Assembly: GCA_016165875.1 (NCBI GenBank)
Contig: JABBOT010000009.1
Coordinates: 16,222,566-16,286,565, forward strand
DNA: 64,000 bases
From: Acanthopleura granulata
Lineage: Eukaryota > Mollusca > Polyplacophora > Chitonida > Chitonidae
Direction of reading: 5' to 3'
Shown here: one piece after another, positions 34,801 through 46,790 of the stretch
Numbering within the stretch: the first letter of the stretch is position 1
Layout of the letters: each line of letters opens with the position of its first letter
Notes under the pieces: model-generated
What the model saw: the letters and a program-made list of their open reading frames with translations, nothing else
Database searches by the model: none
Told to the model about the DNA's origin: nothing
Position numbers and translations under genes: made by a program

Positions 34801-37800
34801 CTGTAACATAAGGAAATAATTTGAAAAAAAAACAAACAAATGATATGGATGGGTTCAGTGTTATGATGATCCTTAATGGATTAAGGATAATGGAACCCCT
34901 CGTGGACCAAATTTCACACTGTGCCTTGTGCAGCCCAAAATATTGATCAAATATGGCCGTATGTACATATATTCTGAAATATAAGCAACTGCTGATTTCA
35001 AAAAATACTTTTACATTTTACCTAACTTTAACATCATTCAAAACGAAGAGCAAGTCTAAAAAAACTCAGCTGTTTTTCAAACTGCTATTTTTTCACCAAT
35101 TTTGAAAGTTTTTAAATTTTTCTTGCTCAAATGGACAATTTACTATTTAAACTAAAAATTAGTCCCACAGGTTTTTAATATTCATCTTAGATTGTTCTGA
35201 TTGATCACTTAAATCTAAACTTTCAAAAATGAAATAAAATTTTGAAACTCTTTAAAACTAGAAAAAATACCAAAAATGTGTGGGATAGTTTTTTAGCTTA
35301 GGTATTTAGCTACCTGTGTGCCAAGTTTCATAGCATTATGTTGAAAAATAAACAAGAAATAAGAGTATTTCACCACACAACCGTCTCCAAAGTAGAAAGG
35401 GAGCAGAAGACCAAAGTGTCTGGAGGAGCATGTGTGACAAAATTCATCATTAATTAGTTTAATTATAGGCACCTGCTTATGTTAAATTATAAATCTTATC
35501 ATGTTCCATCATAGCATAAATTGGTGTTTTATCTTGACATTTCTGAATAAACACTGCTAAAATGTGTTTATAAACCCCTTCCCCAATGGGACCAACGTTG
35601 GGTGATTGAGGCTGTTGTTTTAGGTAATAGGTCTGCTAGGGTAGTCTACACAAGCAACAATGCACAGTTTACAGCAGGAGGCAATTCACACTTTTACCAG
35701 AAGGGTGTTTATTCACAGCAGGTAACCTCCCTTCAGTGAGCTAATCCCCTTAATCATTGGGAACTAAGAAAACACCACTGCCTTGTTTCACACCATGTTA
35801 TACTTTTTGTCAAATTTTAGGTATTTATAATTCGAATTTGGTTTTCATCTTGAAGTGTGAGTAAACATAGGAGAAAGGAGGATAAGAATGTGTAAGAAAA
35901 CAAAATTTGGCCAAATTTCACCCCCGAGGATTTCTAGTACCCTTAAATGTCCAACTGGCATTGTCACCTGAAAAATGTACATGAACAAATTAAAACAAAT
36001 GCATGGTAATACACAGTTTTGTTAGTCTTTCTAGCAGAAAATACTGTGCATGGAAATACACACAATCATCGTCTCTGGCTATCACCAGTGCATCTAGTGA
36101 TGACATAAGTGCAGTGGTGTAACTTAACGCTTGCCCACGTGCGAAATGCAAGTGAAATCGGCATAGAACAAGTGAGTCCTGTTTTTGACTTGCCCGGTGG
36201 CACAAGTATCTTTGGGTGGGCAAAAAAACAGAAAATAATCCATAATCTGAATTGTACATTTTGAAAATCCTTCCCTTGTTTTCATCTCTAGGTGTTTAAT
36301 ATTTCTGTAAAATTGCAAATTTAAAGCACTCCGGGCAAGTTGCCTCTATGAGTCGTCATTCAGCGCAGCAGAATAACGGCACCGTGTGTTCAGAGATTTC
36401 ACTCCGGGTCAATAGAATTATCGGACTTGACAATGGGGTTATTAAAAAACCAACACTGAATAAGTACATTTTGAATTATGACTTGAACTCTTGAGTGTTT
36501 GAAGTGCATTTTACAATGCTATGTTTTCTTTGCCAGTATGTGTTCCTATGTGTGTGTGTATTACTCTCCCAACATAAAACAGATCACTGAGTTTGGCTCG
36601 GTTTTTATGATCCGCAATCTGGCCCAGTTTAGGTCATGGTTTTTAGATGGTGCCAGGTTCCAAAAGAGCTGCTGTTCCCAACAACCGCGAGTTGACACAT
36701 CTTCAAATCTGACACATTTACAGGGTGCGATGTTTAATTGATAATACAGAGGTTGAGATTAGATTCAATGTTATCCATCAACTCATTGTGCTAACTCAAC
36801 TTCAAAAGCATGTGGTCTGAAGATTGATTAGACACAAAAATAGCAGACTAGAGAAGTCATCGCTGAATAAAACAGAAAAGTTTTAAGTAGCAAAATATGG
36901 TTTTGTTGATGAACAGTATTTTTTGTAAATTTGATATAAAAGGGTGCAGGGTTGAAAGTACTTGCTTGCATATGGGAGCCATTATTTTTTACGTTAAATT
37001 CACAACTGTAGCTGAGTGACTTTAAAGACGATGTAATTTGTAAAAACATTCTATTATGAACTATTTGGAGTTGTGCCGCATACTAGCCAGCCCAACCAGG
37101 GCTGACATCACCTTCTTTACGCTCACCCTGCAGGGCCGGTGAATTAGGTGCCATTCACAGCATGCGCATGAGTTTGTTTTTTTTTTCGGGAGGGGGGGGG
37201 GGATTTCACAAGGAAAGATAGTGGTGCAGCTTTGATGACACTCATCTGTTTTAGGGGTATACAACTGCTTCTTCTGTTCCCAGTATACAGTGAACATGAA
37301 GGCTGCAGGTAACCCAAGTCAGGTGGACATCAATCATCAATCATATATTTATGGATTATCCTTTTTTCAGAAAACATTTCTTTAATATCGTGTAAAAATA
37401 CACTCATAAATTAATACCTGAGTGGGCTATTGTTTTAATTTAATAAATGAACGAATGACCGGAATGAATGACACACAAATCGGAAATCAATGTATTTCTT
37501 TCCATGCTTCACGGCAATAATTTTTAATAAACATAAAAATGCATGAATGTTGATTCCAGGTAGGTGTCCCCATGTGTCACCACTGTTAAATTCATATGAG
37601 CAAAAGCCTAGCTGTAATTTGGACTAATGTTAGGCGTAACCACCACATCTGAAAGCATACTCCTCACAACGCTGCAACCGTACATGTACTTATCACCTTG
37701 GATTCCACTGCCACTATACTCGACAAGCTTTACCTTCTGTGGAACACATGGGCCAATCACACAGGATCACTCTCATAGGTGATGACCTCCAGCGGATCTA

Positions 37801-38030
37801 AGAAGAAGATTTCTGTGCAAAACATGCTAGTGGTGTCAGGCATTTAAAGCTAAGCCAGAAAATTGCCTCTTTGTTATCTCCCCTTGTATTCATAGCTCCC
37901 TGTCCTGTGACGAGTATGCATTTTAAATAAGGCAGTTGGACCTACAATTTGTCAAAATAAGCCGAGAATTCTGCAATGCCAATCTGCCTTATTACAACCA
38001 GTTTTAATCATGTAGATTTACCAGTGATGA
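34801..38030 (-). other. PISD upstream intron
   Basis: Unique AT-rich DNA with a G-run near 37190-37201. Open frames of 60-90 codons here look random. No splice-consistent PISD exon was found. Confidence 0.5.
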
Positions 38031-38613
38031 TAGCGTAATGAATTAGACATCGTATGCTACCGACACAACGTCTAACAGAGGCCCGTTTGAAAAACAAGGG
38101 GTATCTTCCTATCTGTATTTAGATGCTGCCTACGCTTTAAAATCTGTATGTTCTTGAATCGGCAACATAAAACATTAAGTTCATATCACTTGTTTTAGGC
38201 AGCGGCCCCATTATTAACTACTTGCCGATCGCTACACATTTTGTTTATCATAAATTTTCCACACTATGGGAGTTTTCAGCTTTTGAGCTCTCGATGTGAA
38301 TCCTGCACCGAAAAACTCCACCTCACTGAGTTTACTGGATTCTGTTAATGTTTGACTAAACATGGTGGACGGCGGGAATTTTTGACCAAAGCAATGGTCT
38401 AAAACAGCAGACATGGCCCTAACACAACCTTTTAAAACCGCTGCGACATCCAATCCCCTCGGCTCATCACTACTGATTTAAGAACATACAGATTTTAACG
38501 GGGAGGCAGCATCTAAATACCAATAGGAAAATACCCCTGGCTTTTCAACTAAACCTCTGTTAGACGTTGTATCGGTAGCATACACCATCTAATCCATTAG
38601 ACTACAGTGATGA
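38022..38613. mobile_element. 574-bp TIR transposon (MITE) with 9-bp target duplication
   Basis: The element spans 38031-38604. Inverted arms of about 125-130 bases: the left starts TAGCGTAATGAATTAGACAT and the complement of the right starts TAGTCTAATGGATTAGATGG. Both contain GTATGCTACCGA, ACAACGTCTAACAGAGG, TATTTAGATGCTGCCT and TTAAAATCTGTATGTTCTT. CAGTGATGA directly flanks both ends (38022-38030 and 38605-38613). The 9-bp duplication suggests a Mutator-like group, or hAT/P-like if only 8 bases count. The short interior has no recognisable transposase. Confidence 0.85.
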
Positions 38614-39397
38614 CACATGCACACCTACATGTACCTGGAATTGACAACTAAGACATCTATGAGTACCAACAGACGCTTTTCACTCGTCCCGTCCTCAATA
38701 TATTGAGAACAGGACCGGAAGTACAGAGGTGTTTCAGGTAGGCTTATGGGAGGAGACAGGTCTGTGATCGTATACGTTATCACGTTAAAGAGCTAGTACT
38801 GATGAAAAATAAAAAATCAAACAAGGATCAAGATTCGTTAGTTCAGTTCTCATCGCTCAAACTGATGTCAGGCAAAAATAACAGGGACTGCTCTCAAAAC
38901 CTGCAATGTTCCTAAATGCACCAGCCTTTCTGACACTGCACAACCCTCAGATGTTGCCAGCAAAGTTGTCTTATCACTGTCATGGACACGTGCATAACAA
39001 CAACAACACTTAACAGATACGACCGACTTTACAAACACTTTGCACTATTTCATAAGTGAAAACAAGTTCGGTTTCGCCTTTGGGAACCTTTGTTGTTTAC
39101 ATACCTCTGTATTCCAGTCGTTCTCATGTCTGTAACGGCTTATAAGAACGGTTTAATTGACTGATTACTGGTAGAAAGATTCAGATCGAAAGAATAACGG
39201 CTTACACGAAGAGTGAAAGCGGTACAGGAAATGTACGATACCCTGACGTCACTCGTACACTGTGCAAGTCAAATGAAATATAATATACACACGCCAGTGT
39301 CTGTAACATTTGGATCCAGCTCAAGTGGCTGTTAATATGTTGCCCTTTAAAGTAAAAAAAGCATCGTCTGGAGGATTCCAATTTAATTTATACTTAC
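38614..39397 (-). other. PISD first-intron region
   Basis: No exon. A perfect CRE (TGACGTCA) lies at 39244-39251, about 150 bases after the 39398 donor. Confidence 0.5.
39244..39251. promoter_or_regulatory. Perfect CRE palindrome near the distal PISD exon
   Basis: TGACGTCA just inside the intron following the 39.4-kb exon. Confidence 0.3.
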
Positions 39398-39556
39398 CTC
39401 AAAATTTGTATGAGTATTTCTAAGGTATTGCTTCAGCAATGTTCGCCTACCTCGGGTGGATACCGAATGCTGACAAGCATTAATTTCACGAGCTGCTACA
39501 ATGGATAATTTTCTTCTTTGTGAAGGGTAACGTAAAATCAAACAAAATTGTAACAT
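39398..39556 (-). CDS. PISD: Candidate distal first coding exon of PISD with two donors (mitochondrial presequence)
   Basis: From an ATG at 39556 the frame reads MLQFCLILRYPSQRRKLSIV and continues AAREINACQHSVSTRGRRTL: hydrophobic start, many Arg and Lys, few acids, as in a mitochondrial presequence. Two donors are usable. GTAAGT after 39398 leaves phase 0 and could go straight to 12863. GTAGGC after 39451 leaves phase 1 and joins 33433 in frame (STR, Ala, SAPPLTR), giving presequence then membrane anchor like the human mitochondrial isoform. The upstream DNA has a small CpG-rich patch (39590-39650). The frame stays open to an earlier ATG at 39802, but that part is repeat-derived, so 39556 is preferred. 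Confidence 0.5.
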
Positions 39557-39629
39557 GACCCGAAAGACTTTGAAACACCTTTCCGCCTCAGACAAGACGG
39601 GTGGCCGGGGGTGGGGTCGTCTTTTCGCA

Positions 39630-41620
39630 CGCGCTGTAGCACATCCACTAAACAATGCTGTCTGCGAAGCCTCTACTTTTATCATTTGGTTGCCGAGAAT
39701 CAGCTCCAAGGCCCAAAACACTTGGTTTCCTCCATAACGGCAAACAATGTGAAACACATTAGTTAGGTTTCCGAGTTGCTCAATTCTGACTTTTCTATAC
39801 ATACCAAGACAGACTGTATTTTATCTCAGACATAATTCTTTCGATGTGAAAATACATCCGAAAAACTTGTACCAGTTTAGGTTTATTTAAAACTTGTTGA
39901 TCAAAACGACATTTGTTGAATTGTTGTAATTCAGTAAGTTCTGAGCCATTAAACTAGATTTGCCACGGTCATTCAGTGACTAACGCCTGAGGTTTTGTCT
40001 TATTGTCCAAGACGGCAGAATCAGATTGGATATGCTCTTTGGTTTAAGTATTGTAACTTAATGCCAGTCTTGGAGAGAGAGTGTCTAAAATTGCACTAGT
40101 TTTACTGCCGTGGGAGCCGTATTGTGAATATGAGGTCGACGGCCTTCCTAGAACTGTTTAGGTGGTCTAAAATTTCCTTCAAGAGAACGTTCTCCGCTCT
40201 TATACAATATACAAGTTGTAAATGTACCAGTGAGTAAGGTACGAGTGAAGGTTTCCGCCATTCTTCGCAACAGTGATGGATGTACACGTAGATTTGTACT
40301 GATAACCAAAAAACATCTTCCCTCCTCTGCACCCTCTGTGTGTTTGTACTTTTCTGAAATGCTACAAACTTCTTTCAACAAAATGACTCATAAAAGTTTT
40401 CACAAAATTCACAAACAGCTGATGGTCGAGAAAACCATTAAGGAGCCGAAAGCCAAAACTTCTTTTGACTATTGGGCCCTCAGCCTTCAGTTAATGAAAA
40501 ACGTGTAAACTTAACCATGGGATGGAATTTTGACCACCGCCCAACAAAATGATACCACCCAACAAGCACAACATGGGAAATAAAAGGCAGAAGAAAAAGA
40601 AAAGAAATCATCTCTGAAAGCGGAAGGGGACTATATTCCCGGAGAGTGTGAACTGTAACCATGTCATGTCTCCATCATCACTAGACAGGTTCCAACGCTG
40701 TAGTGGCCAAACTTTCCCCTCAGTGCTGGTCTCGTGTACTAGTCCGTTTTCCGTTTTCGGTACAGTTTTCCTTCGGTGTTTAGTTGTACCCAGTTGGAAC
40801 ATGTAACCCTGAGCGACACGCATGCTGTTTTCAGTTATTTTATACTAATAACAGAGGTCTACCAAAACGGCAAAGTACCTAACATGTTTCATTTGAAAGC
40901 CATGCGCCGCAAAGTAATGTTTTCCAACATATTTTCTAGCTGTGTTTAGTGCTATTGCTGAATATTCTTAGCTTTTGTGTGTCAGTGTTTAACGCCGAAA
41001 TGTGTTGTCACAGCGATAGTTTCGGGTAAAGGGAGAGAGCTCCATGTAAATCTCTGAAGTGTAAACCAGGATCACATCATTGTAAAACGTATTATATTTG
41101 TTGTTATCCGTCAATCTGATTCTCTGAATTTCTGATTCTCTGAACCTCTGATTGTCTTAGTCTGATTCTGCTTGTGATGCAGAAACTGAAACTCAGATGG
41201 TGTAAAATTTTGTCACTGGACACCACAAATCAGGATTGGCGTACATGTTCGTACAAGCTTAGTTGCTGTGTCAAGAAACCCAGTATGTGCTTATACCAAA
41301 AGACGTCGACAGTGTGTAAACCTAAAGGACCATGCCCATGTGACTTGGAAAGACTACAACTTTCTAAAATAGGTGATAGACCCCTCGGAGGGATGGTGGT
41401 CAGCTGAAAACTTTCCGTAAATCGGCCATGTCTGGAAAGTGGATTAAAGGTGGGACTTGATATTCTTTTGATCTTCAGCCTATAGAGTGTGTCGATAATA
41501 GGAAATAACTCTTACCCACATCAGTTTCTACATGTAGGATTACTGCAATGCTAAGACTGCTGACTGTGCTTAAGGTATGCGAAGAATGCATAGGCTATGC
41601 ATGTGGTATGTATTATTGAT
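39630..41620. repeat. Old ~2-kb copy A of the large tandem repeat family
   Basis: Begins with diverged matches to the unit (ATCCACTAAACAATGCTGTC, AATCAGCTCCA, CTTGGTTTCCTCCATAA) and passes through CATTCAGTGACTAACGC, GATATGCTCTTTGGTTTAAG, GAGGTCGACGGCCTTCC and TTTCACAAAATTCACAAACA. It continues into a ~1.1-kb segment absent from the young 809-bp units. It starts upstream of the putative PISD ATG at 39556. Confidence 0.75.
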
Positions 41621-44600
41621 TCTACTGTTTTATCTTCTTTGCCGTGAATCATTTCCACGGCCCCAAAAACTCGGTTTCCTCCATAAGTAAGTGCACACAA
41701 AGTGTAACACAATACTTATGTTTCCGCCTTACGTCATTCGGACTTTTGTGTAAATAACAAAAGAGCCCGTGTTCTCATCGAGCCATATGTCACTGGATAT
41801 GAAAATACATTAGAAAAATATTTACCAATTTAGTTTTTTTCTCACATTTGTGGGTCAAAAGGACCTTCTGTGAATTGTTTAAATGTTATAACATAAAAAT
41901 TGTGGCAATACATCGTCATAAACTTCAAGTTTTGAGCCATTAAACTGGATTTTCCACGGTCATTCAGTGACTAACGCAAGTGGTTTTGTGCTATTGTCCG
42001 AGACAGCGGAATCAGATCGGATATGCTCTTTGGTTTAAGTATTGTAACTGAATGCCAGTCTTGGAGAGAGAGTGTCTAAAATTGCACTAGTTTTACTACC
42101 GTACGTGCCGTATTGTGAATGTGAGGTCGACGGCCTTCCTAGAACTGTTCAGGTGGTCTAAAATTTCCTTCCAGAGAACGTTCTACGCTCTTATACAATG
42201 TACATGTTGTAAATGTACCAGTGAGTAAGGTACGAGTGAGGGTCTCCGCCATGCTTGGCAACTGATAGATGTAAACGTAGACTTGTACTGATAACCAGAA
42301 TTCATCTTGCTTCATCTGCACCCTCTGTGTGTTGGTCGTTTTCTGAAATGCTACAGATGGCGAGGAGGATAAACTTAACCCACCTTTAGTACATTATTAG
42401 GATCATGGCGACCTCAGATTTTTCAGCGCCTGTGACTTTTCTGCCTACACCAGGAAGACCGTGCATGCCGTGGGTCCAATTGAAGCGGCTGTTCGAAAAC
42501 TACATGCTTACTGCGGGTATACAAGACGGATCAAACGAGCTATACTGCTATACTGCATAGGAGCCGAGGGACAGCGGGTATTTTACACCCTTCTGGAGGT
42601 TAACCCCGACGAGGACGACGTCTTCATTCGAGCCCTGGCAACTCTACAAAATATATTTCAACCTGTTGTCAACGTGACTGCTGAGCGCCATCGTTTCCGT
42701 CTGAGCGGTCAACAGCCCGGTGAGTCCGCCGATACATATATTTCGGCATTACGTGAGCTACTTTTCAAGTGTGAATTTGGTAATATGGGAGATGAGATGA
42801 TACGCGATCAACTTGTGGAGAAAACTGCGTACACTGGCACCATGGAAAGTCCTCTCATGGAGCCTGGCCTTACACTTTATGGCGCCACTGAGCTCGCCCA
42901 TCGTGTTGAATCTGCTATCAAAGAGGCACAGACCTTCGCAGCGGATTCAAGATTGCCAAATTCTGTTAAAAATGTCAAAGTCCAGTCCCGTCCGACTGGA
43001 AAGAATCAAATCAAACTCTGTTGTAAAGAGGGGAAAACGTAGTGTCTTATACAATATACAAGTTGTAAATGTAACAGTGAGTAAGGTACGAGTGAAGGTT
43101 TCCGCCATTCTTCGCAACAGTGATGGATGTACACATAGATCTGTACTGATAACCAGAAAACATCTTCCCTCCTCTGCCCCCACGGTGTGTTTGTACTTTA
43201 CTGAAATGCTGCAAACTTCTTTCAACAAAATGACCCATCAAAGTTTTCACAAAATTCACAAACAGCTGATGGCCGAGAAAACCATTAAGGAGCCGAAAGC
43301 CAAAACTTCTTTTGACTCTTGGGCCCTCAGCCTTCAGTTAATGAAAAACGTGTAAACTTAACCCTGGGATGGAATTTTGACCACCGCCCAACAAAATGAT
43401 ACCACCCAACAAGCACAACGTGGGAAATAAAAGGCAGAAGAAAAAAGAAAAGAAATCATCTCTGAAAGCGGGAGGGGACTATATTCCCGGAGAGTGTGAA
43501 CTGTAACCATGTCATGTCTCCATCATCACTAGACAGGTTCCAACGCTGTAGTGGCCAAACTTTCCCCTCAGTGCTGGTCTCGTGTACTAGTCCGTTTTCC
43601 GTTTTCGGTACAGTTTTCCTTCGGTGTTTAGTTGTACCCAGTTGGAACATGTAACCCTGAGCGACACGCATGTTGTCGGCCTCTGAAGGTTTTCAGTTAC
43701 TTTTCGCGAATAACAGGGGTCTACCAAAATGGCAAAGTACCTAACATGTTTTATTTGAAATCCATGCACCGCAAAGTAATGTTTTCCAACATATTTTCTA
43801 GCTGTGTTTAGTGCTATTGCTGAATATTCTTAGCTTTTGTGTGTCAGTGTTTAACGCCAAAATGTGTTGTCACAGCGATATTTTCTGATAAAGGGAGAGA
43901 GCTCCATGTAAATCTCTGAAGTGTAAACGAGGATCACATCATTGTGAAACGTATTATATTTGTTGTTATCCGTCAATCTGATTCTCTGAATTTCTGATTC
44001 CTGGAATCTGTGATTGTCTTAGTCTGATTCTGCTTGTGATGCAGAAACTGAAACTCAGATGGTGTAAAATTTTGTTACTGGACACCAAAATAAAGATGAT
44101 CGGTATCACAAATCAGGATTGGCGTACATGCTCGTTATTCAGTGTGCAAAGGCCGATTGCAAACAGGAACCTAGGTCATCGTTCACGTTGCGAACAACCA
44201 ATTAGCGTGATTTCATTTACACAAGGCCCGTTACCTGCAACCGGGTCACTAATTCAAGACGCTGAGCATAATAAGCAAAATGAGGAGTAACCTTACTTCC
44301 TGTGTCAAGAAAACGAGTATGAGCTTATACCAAAAGACATCGACAGGGTGTAAACCTAAAGGATCATACTTGGAAAGACTACAACTTTCTAAAATAGGTG
44401 ATAGACTCCTCGGAGGGATGGTGGTCAGCTGGAAACTTTCCGTAAATCGGCCATGTCTGGAAAATGGATTAAAGGTGGGATTTGATATCCCTTTGATCTT
44501 CAGCCTGTAGAGCCTATCGATAATAGGAAAGAATTCTCACCCACATCAGTTAATAAATGTAGGATTACTGCAGTGATATAACTTCTAATTGTGCACAATG

Positions 44601-44640
44601 TAGGTGAAGAGCGTATGTGCTGGGCATATACTAAGTCTTA
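41621..44640. repeat. Old copy B, interrupted by a gag fragment
   Basis: Same order of landmarks as copy A (CTCGGTTTCCTCCATAAGTA near 41670). Unit sequence breaks at about 42355 and resumes near 43052 with a stretch already present at about 42190, so about 160 bases are duplicated around the insert. Confidence 0.8.
42356..43051 (+). pseudogene. Frameshifted Ty3-type retrotransposon gag fragment
   Basis: A plus-strand frame from 42461 to 43042 carries features of retrotransposon gag: an ILLYCIGAEGQRVFYTL helix region, QQPGESADTYISALRELLFK, MIRDQLVEKT, then GLTLYGATELAHRVESAIKE. That is the order of the capsid-like domain of Ty3/Gypsy-type elements. The N-terminal part lies in another frame from an ATG near 42405 and shifts near 42535, so the gene is broken. 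No zinc knuckle, protease, polymerase or LTR is seen. It ends abruptly at the repeat junction after a stop. It is an old fragment, not an active element. Confidence 0.7.
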
Positions 44641-46790
44641 TTAACTCTAATGTTATAACATCTTTGCCGTGTGTCATTTCCACGGCCCCAAAAACTCGGT
44701 TTCCTCCATAAGTAAGTGCACACAAAGTGTAACACAGTACTTATGTTTCCGGGTTGCTTCACTCGGATATTTGTATAAATAACAGGAGAGCCCGTGTTCC
44801 CGTCGAGCCATATGTCACTGGATATTAAAGTACATTAGAAAAATATGTACCAGTTCAGGTGTTTTTTTAAATTTGTGGATCAAAAGGACCCCTGCTCAAT
44901 TGTTGTAATTTTATAACATAAAAATTGTGGCAATACATCGTCATAAACTTCACGTTTTGAGGCATTAAACTGGATTTGCCACGGTCATTCAGTGACTAAC
45001 GCAAGTGGTTTTGTGCTATTGTCCGAGACAGCGGAATCAGATCGGATATGCTCTTTGGTTTAAGTATTGTAACTAAATACCAGTCTTGGAGAGAGAGTGT
45101 CTAAAATTGCACTAGTTTTACTGCCGTAGGAGCCTTATTGTGAATATGAGGTCGACGGCCTTCCTAGAACTGTTTAGGTGGTCTAAAATTTCCTTCCAGA
45201 GAGCGTTCTACTCTCATACAATATACATGTTGTAAATGTACCAGTGAGTAAGGTACGAGTGAGGGTCTCCGCCATGCTTGGCAACAGTGATGGATGTACA
45301 CGTAGATTTGTACTGATAACCAGAAAACATCTTCCCTCCTCTGCACCCTCTATGTGTTTGTACTTTTCTGAAATGCTACAATTTTCTTTCAAAAAAATGA
45401 CTCATAAAAGTTTTCACAAACAGCTGATGGCCGAGAAAACCATTAAGGAGCCGAAAGCCAAACTACTTTTGACTATTGAAACTACTATTGGGCCTTCAGC
45501 CTTCAGTTAATGAAAAACGTGTAAACTTAACCCTGGGATGGAATTTTGACCACCGCCTTACAAAATGGTATCACCCAACAAGCACAACATGGGAAATAAA
45601 AGGCAGGAGAAAAAAGAAAAGAAATCATCTCTGAAAGCGGAAGGGGACTATATTCCCGGAGAGTGTGGACTGTAACCATGTCATGTCTCCATCATCACTA
45701 GACAGGTTCCAACGCTGTAGTGACCAAACTTTGCCCTCAGTGCTGGTCTCGTGTACTAGTCCGTTTTCCGTTTTCAGTACAGTTTTCCTTCGGTGTTTAG
45801 TTGTACCCAGTTGGAACATGTAACCCTGAGCGACACGCATGCTGTCGGCCTCTGAAGATTTTCAGTTATTTTTGGCGAATAACAGAGGTCTACCAAAACG
45901 GTAAAGTACCTAACATGTTTCATTTGGAATCCATGCACCGCAAAGTAATGTTTTCAAGCGTATTTTCTAGCTGTGTTTAGTGCTATTGCTGAATATTATT
46001 AACTTTTGTGTGTCAGTGTTTAACGCCGAAATGTGTTGTCACAGCGATATTTTCGGGTAAAGGGAGAGAGCTCCATGTAAATCTCTGAAGTGTAAACGAG
46101 GATCACATCATTGTGAAACGTATTTTATTTCTTGTTATCCGTCAATCTTATTCTCTGAATCTCTGATTGTCTTAGTCTGATTCTGCTTGTGATGCAGAAA
46201 CTGAAACTCAGATGGTGTAAAATTTTGTCACTGGACACCAAAATAAAGATGATCGGTATCACAAATCAGGACTGGCGTACACGCTCGTTATTTAGTGTGC
46301 AAAGGCCGATTGCAAACAGGAACCTAGGTCATCGTCCACGTTGCGAACAACCAATTAGGGTGACTTCATCCACACAAGGTTGCTTCCCTGCAACCGGGTC
46401 ACTAATTCAAGACGCTGAGCAAAATGAGGAGCAACCTTACTTGCTGTGTCAAGAAAACGTCGAGAGTGTGTAAACCTCAAGGACCATACCTATGTTACTT
46501 AGAAAGACTACAACTTTCCCAAATAGATGATATACCCCTCTGACGGATTGTGGACAGCTGGAAACTTTCCATGAATCAGACATGGATTAAAGGTGGGATT
46601 TCCCATTGTATTGCTCTTCAGCATATATACTGTGTCGTTAATAGGAAAAAAACTGTTACCAACACCAGTTTGTACGGGTAAGATTACTGCAGTGCTAAGG
46701 TTGTTAACTGTGCACATTTTACACAAAATGATGTACGTGCTGTAACACATCTTTTAAATCATGCTACCTGCAAAACTCTAATGTTATAAT
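44641..46790. repeat. Old ~2.1-kb copy C
   Basis: CTCGGTTTCCTCCATAAGTA near 44696, the GATATGCTCTTTGG block, then the ~1.1-kb long-form segment ending TTACCAACACCAGTTTGTAC near 46660. Closely similar to B, including the 71-codon minus-strand open frame at 45625-45840. Confidence 0.8.

Noticed and set aside
39557..39802. Longer N-terminus of the distal PISD exon from an ATG at 39802
   Set aside because: This part is homologous to the satellite unit and has no presequence character. The ATG at 39556 is better.
42813..43355. 180-codon plus-strand frame crossing the gag/satellite junction
   Set aside because: It is the wrong frame of gag continued into satellite DNA. The gag features are in the neighbouring frame.
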